Assembly (NCBI GenBank): GCA_007130745.1
Contig: SLRW01000065.1
Coordinates: forward strand, 1-5,700
Origin: Gammaproteobacteria bacterium
Lineage (GTDB): Bacteria; Pseudomonadota; Gammaproteobacteria; UBA5335; SLRW01
DNA length: 5,700 nt
Reading direction: 5' to 3'
Shown here: positions 1 to 3,728 of the stretch, piece by piece
How the letters are laid out: every line of letters begins with the position of its first letter
Position numbering within the stretch: position 1 is the first letter of the stretch
Notes under the pieces: model-generated
Told to the model about the DNA's origin: nothing
The model's database searches: none
Seen by the model: only the letters and a program-made list of their open reading frames with translations
Position numbers and translations under genes: made by a program

Positions 1-109
1 CTGTACGGTTGTTGAAACCGCCGGTTTCCACGTCCACCACCACGGGCAAAAAGCCGCGAAAGCGGGTAGCCATGACCTTGAACTCGGGGGGGATACGCAC
101 CTCTGACAT
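1..109 (-). CDS. rnt: Ribonuclease T, N-terminal 36 codons (cut by window edge)
   Basis: RNase T is a DEDDh-family 3'-5' exonuclease that trims the 3' ends of tRNA, 5S and 23S rRNA and other stable RNAs in the cytoplasm. Only the start is present. The visible protein contains RFRGFLPVVVDVETGGFN, which closely matches the family's first exonuclease motif; E. coli has RFRGFYPVVIDVETAGFN. D26 and E28 are the first two metal-binding acids of the DEDD set, and the other two lie beyond the edge. The ATG at 109-107 is chosen because the N-terminal length fits the family. No clear Shine-Dalgarno precedes it; a TTG six codons upstream (127-125) is possible but has no better site. The gene lies downstream of pyrC on the same strand, a pairing I recall from other gammaproteobacteria. 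A 187-base structured spacer separates them, so rnt may be read from pyrC or from its own weak promoter. Confidence 0.9.
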   Translation of the reverse strand, partial: MSEVRIPPEFKVMATRFRGFLPVVVDVETGGFNNRT

Positions 110-130
110 GCGCGCAGCATAAAGCAAGGC

Positions 131-147
131 GAATCGCATTGCGATTC
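131..147. repeat. Short perfect inverted repeat upstream of rnt
   Basis: GAATCGC-ATT-GCGATTC is a perfect 7-bp stem with a 3-base loop. It lies 22 bases upstream of the rnt ATG, so it would fall in the rnt leader or in the pyrC-rnt intercistronic RNA. No T-run follows on either strand, so it is not a terminator. A related dyad, ATGAATC-AC-GATTCGC, occurs at 1442-1457 on the other side of pyrC. The function is unknown: it could be an operator, an mRNA structure or a repeat remnant. Confidence 0.55.
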
Positions 148-150
148 ATC

Positions 151-321
151 CCGCGCTCCGCGCGGCGTTTTAGGTTTTAGGTTTTAAGTAGACGCGCCTT
201 TGGCGCGGTTGTGTCGCGCTTCAGCGCGACGAATTTCAATTACGATGCGCGCGTAGCGCGCGAGAAGAAGAAGTCTTAAAACCTAAAACCTAAAACCTAC
301 AACGCCCGCGCTTCGCGCGGG
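151..321. repeat. Composite inverted-repeat element: TTTTAGG arms with GC-rich hairpins
   Basis: The core is a perfect 22-bp inverted repeat, 167-188 against 275-296. The left arm reads G followed by TTTTAGG, TTTTAGG, TTTTAAG, and the right arm is its reverse complement. Between the arms are three GC-rich hairpins: 193-207 (6-bp stem, loop TTT), 213-230 (7-8 bp, loop TTCA) and 247-261 (6 bp, loop GTA). Outside the arms stand two more: 151-165 (6 bp, loop TCC) and 305-321 (7 bp, loop TTC). Folded as a single strand, the arms would form a long stem closing a junction with three hairpins, like a cloverleaf. There is no open reading frame inside. The pyrC stop codon (299-297) lies in the right arm, and the 305-321 hairpin lies in the pyrC coding sequence. 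I see no clear target-site duplication and no transposase. It may be a MITE-like or REP-like dispersed element, or an intercistronic RNA structure; sequence alone does not decide. Confidence 0.75.
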
Positions 322-1343
322 AGCCGCCAGGCGACTGTTTCGCCGGCGCGCAGGGGGACCAGCGTGTCCTCGCCCATGGGCAGGGTGGCCGGGGGTTGCC
401 AGGGTTCGCGCCTGAGGGTGATGGTGCCCTGGTTGCGGGGCAGGCCGTAGAAGTCGGCGCCGAAGTGGCTGGCGAAGCCCTCCAGGCGTTCCAGTGCCCC
501 GGCCTGCTCGAAGACTTCCGCATACAACTCGATGGCGCAGTGGGCAGAAAAGATGCCGGCGCAGCCGCAGTCGCTTTCCTTGGCATGGCGGGGATGGGGG
601 GCGCTGTCGGTGCCGAGGAAAAATCGCGGATTGCCGCTGGTGGCGGCCTCGACCAGAGCGGCGCGGTGGCGCTCGCGCTTGAGTACCGGCAGGCAGAACA
701 TATGCGGGCGCAGCCCGCCACTGAAAAGCGCATTGCGGTTATACAGCAGGTGCTGCGGGGTAATAGTGGCGCCGATGCGATGACTGCTTGCGCGCACAAA
801 ATCGACGGCCGCGGCGGTAGTGATGTGCTCGAATACCACGCGCAGCGCGGGCAGTCGCTCCAGCAAGGGCGCCAGTACTTCCTCTATAAACACCTGCTCA
901 CGATCGAACATGTCAATCTCGGCGCGGGTGACCTCGCCGTGTACCAGCAGGGGCAGGTCCAGTTCGGCCATTTTTTCCAGCGCCGGCATGGCGCGGGCGA
1001 TGTCGGTGACGCCGGATTCGGAATTGGTGGTGGCGCCGGCGGGGTAGAGTTTTACTGCGTGCACATGCGGGGCTTCGGCGGCGCGGGCGATCTCGTCCGC
1101 ACTGGTGCGGTCGGTGAGATACAGCGTCATTAGCGGCTCGAAGTCGCTGTTGTCGGGGAGCGCCTGGAGGATTCTGCCGCGGTAGGCCTCGGCTTCATCC
1201 ACCGCAGTTACTGGCGGGTTGAGGTTGGGCATGATGATGGCGCGGCCGAAGCGTTCGGCGGTAAAGGGCGCCACAGTGGCCAGCGCGGCGCCATCGCGCA
1301 GGTGCAGGTGCCAGTCATCGGGGCGGGTCAGCGTGATCTGCAT
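297..1343 (-). CDS. pyrC: Dihydroorotase, class II (E. coli PyrC type)
   Basis: This cytoplasmic zinc enzyme reversibly cyclises N-carbamoyl-L-aspartate to dihydroorotate, the third step of pyrimidine synthesis. The protein is 348 aa, the length of E. coli PyrC. It carries the full amidohydrolase set: zinc ligands H12 and H14 in WHLHLRDG, the carbamylated lysine K98 in VKLYPAGATTN, H135 in LLVHGEVT, H173 in FEHITT, and D246 with H250 in FLGTDSAPH. All fall four residues earlier than in E. coli. The ATG at 1343-1341 is preferred because RPDDWHLHLRDG then sits at the usual distance from the N-terminus; upstream in-frame starts (ATG 1352, TTG 1367) overlap the promoter -10 box. No Shine-Dalgarno is visible. 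The last residues (about 342-347, PREARA) and the TAG stop come from the repeat element downstream, so the C-terminus may differ from close relatives. The gene is divergent from rpsP and followed by rnt. Confidence 0.97.
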   Translation of the reverse strand: MQITLTRPDDWHLHLRDGAALATVAPFTAERFGRAIIMPNLNPPVTAVDEAEAYRGRILQALPDNSDFEPLMTLYLTDRTSADEIARAAEAPHVHAVKLYPAGATTNSESGVTDIARAMPALEKMAELDLPLLVHGEVTRAEIDMFDREQVFIEEVLAPLLERLPALRVVFEHITTAAAVDFVRASSHRIGATITPQHLLYNRNALFSGGLRPHMFCLPVLKRERHRAALVEAATSGNPRFFLGTDSAPHPRHAKESDCGCAGIFSAHCAIELYAEVFEQAGALERLEGFASHFGADFYGLPRNQGTITLRREPWQPPATLPMGEDTLVPLRAGETVAWRLPREARAL

Positions 1344-1350
1344 GGCGGGC

Positions 1351-1356
1351 ATTATA
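1351..1356 (-). promoter_or_regulatory. Candidate pyrC promoter -10 box (TATAAT)
   Basis: Read on the minus strand, a perfect TATAAT ends 7 bases before the pyrC ATG. The usual -10 to start distance places transcription initiation at about 1344-1343, on or next to the A of the ATG. No good -35 hexamer is seen at 16-18 bp (the best choices, AAGCGT or CAAGCG, are poor) and there is no extended -10 TG. It could be a real promoter giving a leaderless mRNA, or a chance match with the true promoter further upstream. Confidence 0.45.
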
Positions 1357-1437
1357 ACGCTAATCAATTCGCCACGCTTGAGCGGGTTTTGTTATGCCCG
1401 GCTGCGAAAGAACCCGAGCGAAGCGAGTGAAATACAA

Positions 1438-1461
1438 CCGTATGAATCACGATTCGCACGG
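1438..1461. promoter_or_regulatory. Imperfect 24-bp palindrome in the pyrC/rpsP divergent spacer
   Basis: The sequence reads CCGT-AT-GAATC, then AC, then GATTC-GC-ACGG. The CCGT/ACGG and GAATC/GATTC half-sites are perfectly paired, separated by one mismatch and one G-T wobble. It lies about 40 bases upstream of the rpsP -35 box and about 95 bases upstream of pyrC. That is a plausible place for a dimeric regulator to act on either gene, but no known operator consensus is recognised. The inner dyad resembles the one at 129-149. It could equally be a fragment of a dispersed repeat. Confidence 0.35.
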
Positions 1462-1500
1462 CTTCAGGCACAGAAAGGTGGATTGTTTGTGCCGCAACCC

Positions 1501-1528
1501 TTCACATCTGGTGCAAATCGCGTAAAAT
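1501..1528 (+). promoter_or_regulatory. Sigma70-type promoter of the rpsP-rimM-trmD-rplS operon
   Basis: The -35 hexamer is TTCACA (1501-1506; 5 of 6 to TTGACA), the spacer is 16 bp, and the -10 hexamer is TAAAAT (1523-1528; 5 of 6 to TATAAT). Transcription would start near 1535, giving a leader of about 68 bases before the rpsP ATG. No better promoter match is seen closer to the gene. Within the leader, 1545-1549 (GCCCG) can pair with 1568-1572 (CGGGC), and a small GGTA-CTT-TACC hairpin (1591-1601) lies between the Shine-Dalgarno and the ATG. Confidence 0.7.
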
Positions 1529-1602
1529 GCCCGGTTTATCCGAAGCCCGTTGTGCCTTTTTCAGCCCCGGGCAGTTGCAGTCAAGCAGGTGGTACTTTAC
1601 CG

Positions 1603-1854
1603 ATGGTCACGATTCGTCTGTCACGCACTGGCGCCAAGCGTCGTCCGTTTTATCACATCGTGGTTACCGACAGCCGGCGCGCCCGTGATGGCCGCTTCAT
1701 TGAGCGGTTGGGCTTTTTTAACCCGGTGGCGCGCGGGCAGCAGGAAGAGCTGCGGCTGGACCGCGAACGGGCCGAGTACTGGCTTGGTCAGGGCGCGCGT
1801 CCCAGCGAGCGGGTGGCCGGCCTGCTGAAACAGGCTGCAAAGGCCGAGGCCTGA
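1603..1854 (+). CDS. rpsP: 30S ribosomal protein S16
   Basis: S16 is a small structural protein of the 30S subunit that binds 16S rRNA and is needed for correct 30S assembly. The product is 83 aa (E. coli 82). It begins MVTIRLSRTGAKRRPFY and continues with the conserved ADSR-like TDSRRARDGRFIERLGFFNP and later LGQGARPSERVAGLL, matching the family from end to end. The ATG at 1603 is preceded by AGGTGG at 1587-1592 with a 10-base spacing. The frame stays open far upstream, but that extension has no S16 similarity and would cross the promoter, so it is rejected. This is the first gene of the operon; rimM starts 20 bases after its stop. In many relatives ffh lies directly upstream; here pyrC lies there instead, divergently transcribed. 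Confidence 0.97.
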   Translation: MVTIRLSRTGAKRRPFYHIVVTDSRRARDGRFIERLGFFNPVARGQQEELRLDRERAEYWLGQGARPSERVAGLLKQAAKAEA

Positions 1855-1877
1855 GCCTGACGGAGGCTGTCGATTTG
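1854..1877 (+). promoter_or_regulatory. rimM ribosome binding site in a hairpin, selecting a TTG start
   Basis: GGAGG at 1862-1866, an ideal Shine-Dalgarno, stands 8 bases before TTG 1875-1877. No in-frame ATG is available nearby: the ATG at 1891 is out of frame, and the next in-frame alternative is GTG 1905. AGCCT (1854-1858) can pair with AGGCT (1864-1868) around a GACGG loop, hiding part of the Shine-Dalgarno. The first base of that stem is the last base of the rpsP stop codon, so ribosomes finishing rpsP would open it. Confidence 0.6.
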
Positions 1878-2390
1878 CATCCGCACGCGGATGAGCGGCA
1901 GCAGGTGCCGATAGGCCGTATCAGCGGTCTGTTTGGCGTCAGGGGCTGGGTCAAGGTGTGGTCCGGAACCCGGCCCAGGAAAAATCTGTTTGAGTACACG
2001 CCCTGGCTGATCCACATGGATGATGGCTGGCGTGAATTCCGGGTGCTGGAGTGGCGCCCGCAGGGCAAGGGCCTGGTGGCCCGGCTGGAAGGCGTGGATG
2101 ACCGTGACCAGGCCGCCGCCCTGTTGCAGCGCGACATCATGATCCGTCGCGAGCAACTGCCCGCTCTTGATGATGGCTGGTACTGGGTTGATCTGGTCGG
2201 CCTGAATGTAGAGACGGTCGAGGGCGAGAACCTGGGCCGGGTGGAATCGCTGATGGAAACCGGCGCCAACGATGTACTGGTGGTGGCCGGCTCGCGCCAG
2301 CGGCTGATTCCGTTTACACCGGGACATGCGGTGCGCGAGGTGGATATGCAGTCAGGGCGCATCGTGGTGGACTGGGATCCGGAGTTCTGA
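1875..2390 (+). CDS. rimM: Ribosome maturation factor RimM
   Basis: RimM binds S19 in the head of the 30S subunit and is needed for efficient 16S rRNA processing and late 30S assembly. The product is 171 aa, a usual length for the family. Residues about 11-92 form the N-terminal RimM domain, with the signature IGRISGLFGVRGWVKV at 13-28 and GVDDRDQAAAL at 73-83. Residues about 100-171 form the PRC-barrel domain: GWYWVDLVGL at 101-110, METGANDVLVV at 127-137, LIPFTPGHAVREVD at 144-157, and the conserved ending VDWDPEF. The start is TTG at 1875, chosen for its GGAGG site. The gene sits 20 bases after rpsP and 10 before trmD, in the standard operon order. The rare start and partly hidden ribosome binding site probably keep output below that of the ribosomal proteins. 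Confidence 0.95.
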   Translation: MHPHADERQQVPIGRISGLFGVRGWVKVWSGTRPRKNLFEYTPWLIHMDDGWREFRVLEWRPQGKGLVARLEGVDDRDQAAALLQRDIMIRREQLPALDDGWYWVDLVGLNVETVEGENLGRVESLMETGANDVLVVAGSRQRLIPFTPGHAVREVDMQSGRIVVDWDPEF

Positions 2391-2400
2391 GCGCCGCGTT

Positions 2401-3141
2401 ATGCATTTTCACGTGGTGACGCTGTTTCCGGAGATGGTCCGGCCGGTTGCCGAATACGGCGTCTGCGGACGTGCCGTACGCAGCGGTCAGGTGGCATTGA
2501 CCAACTGGAACCCGCGCGATTACGCCACCGACCGGCATGCCAGCGTGGATGACCGTCCCTACGGGGGCGGGCCGGGGATGCTGATGGCGGTGGAGCCGCT
2601 GCGCACGACCATCCGCGCGGCACGTGCAGCCGCACCGGCGGGTACGCCGGTGACCTGGCTGGGACCGCAGGGCGCGGTGCTGGACCAGGCCCGGGCGGTG
2701 ACGTTGGCACAGCGCGAGGCCATGATTCTGGTGGCCGGACGCTATGAAGGCGTGGATGAACGTTTGCTGCGGGCGGAAGTCGATGAAGAATTATCCATCG
2801 GCGATTACGTGCTTAGCGGCGGTGAACCGGCGGCGATGGTAGTGATTGATGCGGTCAGCCGGCTGTTACCCGGGGTGCTGGGCGACCCGGAATCGGCGCA
2901 GCGGGATTCGTTCATGGACGGCCTGCTGGAAGGCCCGCAATACACGCGCCCTGAAGATTTCGAGGGGCAGCGGGTGCCGGCAGTACTGTTGGGCGGTGAC
3001 CATGCGACGATTAGTCGCTGGCGGCTCAAGCAGGCACTGGGCCGGACCTGGGAACGACGTCCGGAGCTGCTGGAACAACGCGGCATGAATGAAGAGGAAC
3101 GCGCGCTGCTGGCGGAGTACCGGCGTGAGCTTGAAGATTGA
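2401..3141 (+). CDS. trmD: tRNA (guanine-N1-)-methyltransferase, m1G37
   Basis: TrmD is a SPOUT-class cytoplasmic dimer that uses S-adenosylmethionine to methylate G37 next to the anticodon, preventing +1 frameshifting; it is generally essential. The product is 246 aa (E. coli 255) and aligns throughout: LFPEMVRPVAEYGVCGRAV at the N-terminus, VDDRPYGGGPGMLM at 49-62, the trefoil-knot SAM pocket with GRYEGVDER at 113-121 and SIGDYVLSGGEPAAM at 132-146, then DSFMDGLLEGPQYTRPE at 169-185. D173 probably corresponds to the catalytic Asp169 of the family. The C-terminal tRNA-binding part has ISRWRLKQALGRTWERRPELL. The ATG at 2401 gives the family N-terminus; the frame is open 25 codons upstream, but only as overlap with rimM. 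The nearest GGAG (2381-2384) is 16 bases away, too far to be effective, so translation likely depends on coupling to rimM, which stops 10 bases before. Confidence 0.97.
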   Translation: MHFHVVTLFPEMVRPVAEYGVCGRAVRSGQVALTNWNPRDYATDRHASVDDRPYGGGPGMLMAVEPLRTTIRAARAAAPAGTPVTWLGPQGAVLDQARAVTLAQREAMILVAGRYEGVDERLLRAEVDEELSIGDYVLSGGEPAAMVVIDAVSRLLPGVLGDPESAQRDSFMDGLLEGPQYTRPEDFEGQRVPAVLLGGDHATISRWRLKQALGRTWERRPELLEQRGMNEEERALLAEYRRELED

Positions 3142-3147
3142 AAGGAT

Positions 3148-3168
3148 GCCGTCGGCGAGGCCGGCGGC
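3148..3168 (+). other. Intercistronic mRNA hairpin between trmD and rplS
   Basis: GCCGTCGG (3148-3155) pairs with CCGGCGGC (3161-3168) through seven Watson-Crick pairs and one G-U, with a CGAGG loop. No U-run follows, so it is not an intrinsic terminator. It begins 7 bases after the trmD stop and ends 36 bases before the rplS ATG. It could protect the rplS message from exonucleases or help uncouple rplS translation from poorly translated trmD. This is inferred from the sequence only. Confidence 0.5.
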
Positions 3169-3204
3169 CAGTGGCAAAATGGCCTCAAGGCGCAGGACAG
3201 AATC

Positions 3205-3585
3205 ATGAGCAATATAATCGAGCAGCTCGAAGCCGAGCAGATGAACAAGCAAATCCCCGACTTCGCCCCCGGCGATACCGTGGTGGTGCAGGTGCGGGTG
3301 AAGGAAGGTCAGCGTGAACGCCTGCAGGCCTTCGAGGGCGTAGTGATTGCACGTCGTAATCGGGGTCTGAACTCCGCGTTCACGGTGCGCAAGGTGTCTC
3401 ACGGCGAGGGCGTGGAACGTGTGTTCCAGACCTACAGTCCCGCAGTGGAGCGCATTGAAGTGCGCCGCCGGGGTGATGTGCGCCGGGCCAAGCTTTACTA
3501 TCTGCGTGAGCGCAGCGGCAAGTCTGCCCGCATCAAGGAAAAGGTGGGTGCACGCGAGAACAACAAGGCGGTCGACAAGAGTTGA
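3205..3585 (+). CDS. rplS: 50S ribosomal protein L19
   Basis: L19 lies at the 30S-50S interface of the large subunit and takes part in an intersubunit bridge. The product is 126 aa. It matches the family from MSNIIEQLEAEQM through PGDTVVVQVRV (22-32), LQAFEGVVIARRNRGLNSAFTVRK (40-63), GEGVERVFQTYSP (67-79) and RRAKLYYLRERSGKSARIKEK (93-113). E. coli L19 has 115 residues and stops near this last motif. Here a polar tail of about 12 residues, GARENNKAVDKS, extends beyond it; such tails vary between species. The ATG at 3205 has AGGA at 3194-3197 with a 7-base gap, a good ribosome binding site unlike that of trmD just upstream. It is the last gene of the operon, with a terminator starting 20 bases after its stop. 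Confidence 0.97.
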   Translation: MSNIIEQLEAEQMNKQIPDFAPGDTVVVQVRVKEGQRERLQAFEGVVIARRNRGLNSAFTVRKVSHGEGVERVFQTYSPAVERIEVRRRGDVRRAKLYYLRERSGKSARIKEKVGARENNKAVDKS

Positions 3586-3604
3586 CCGCGGTTGGTGGTT
3601 GGTC

Positions 3605-3634
3605 AAAAACGGGCGCCTTGAGGCGCCCGTTTTT
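3605..3634 (+). terminator. Rho-independent terminator of the trmD operon (possibly bidirectional)
   Basis: CGGGCGCC (3610-3617) pairs with GGCGCCCG (3622-3629) around a TTGA loop; the T3618/A3621 pair can extend it. Five As precede the stem (3605-3609) and five Ts follow it (3630-3634), so the stem can be drawn as up to 13-14 bp and a U-run is present on both strands. It lies 20 bases after the rplS stop. The minus-strand terminator would have no obvious client gene within the window. Confidence 0.95.
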
Positions 3635-3657
3635 GTTCCTGTCTGGTGTTTCGGGCC

Positions 3658-3685
3658 TTGCCTCTGTGCGTGCGGCGTTGATAAT
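3658..3685 (+). promoter_or_regulatory. Candidate promoter for the TPR-like protein gene
   Basis: The -35-like TTGCCT (3658-3663; 4 of 6), a 16-bp spacer and the -10-like GATAAT (3680-3685; 5 of 6) lie just after the operon terminator. Transcription would start near 3692, upstream of the preferred ATG at 3729. A separate promoter is expected here because the strong terminator isolates the gene from rplS. Confidence 0.5.
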
Positions 3686-3728
3686 GGCACGGTGCGGCCA
3701 GTACCGGCCGCGACCAATGGTGGAAAGC

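Noticed and set aside
151..181. GC hairpin followed by TTTT-AGG-TTTT as a plus-strand terminator
   Set aside because: The T-run is broken by AGG every four bases, and no plus-strand gene in the window ends here. I treat it as part of the repeat element.
167..296. CRISPR array or insertion sequence
   Set aside because: There are only heptamer units and one inverted pair, with no regularly spaced repeats and spacers, no transposase frame and no clear target-site duplication.
396..1133. Long plus-strand open frame (245 codons) inside pyrC
   Set aside because: It lies antisense to the fully conserved pyrC coding sequence. Its glycine/alanine-rich product matches no family I know, and open antisense frames are common in GC-rich genes.
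1467..1493. GGCACA/TGTGCC inverted repeat upstream of the rpsP -35 box
   Set aside because: Six-base arms with a 15-base gap are weak. TGTGCC also recurs at 1551-1556 without a matching pattern, so chance is the simplest reading.
1219..1602. In-frame upstream extension of rpsP
   Set aside because: It would add 128 residues unrelated to S16, cross the pyrC start and the rpsP promoter, and skip the proper ATG with its ribosome binding site. The 83-aa product already matches S16 end to end.
3148..3168. trmD-rplS hairpin as a terminator
   Set aside because: No T-run follows the stem, and rplS needs read-through from the same operon.
3582..3728. Earlier starts for the TPR-like gene (TTG 3582, ATG 3684, ATG 3717)
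   Set aside because: The first overlaps the rplS stop and reads through the terminator. The second lies in the -10 box of the candidate promoter. The third is possible but has no Shine-Dalgarno and adds only four residues before the signal peptide.
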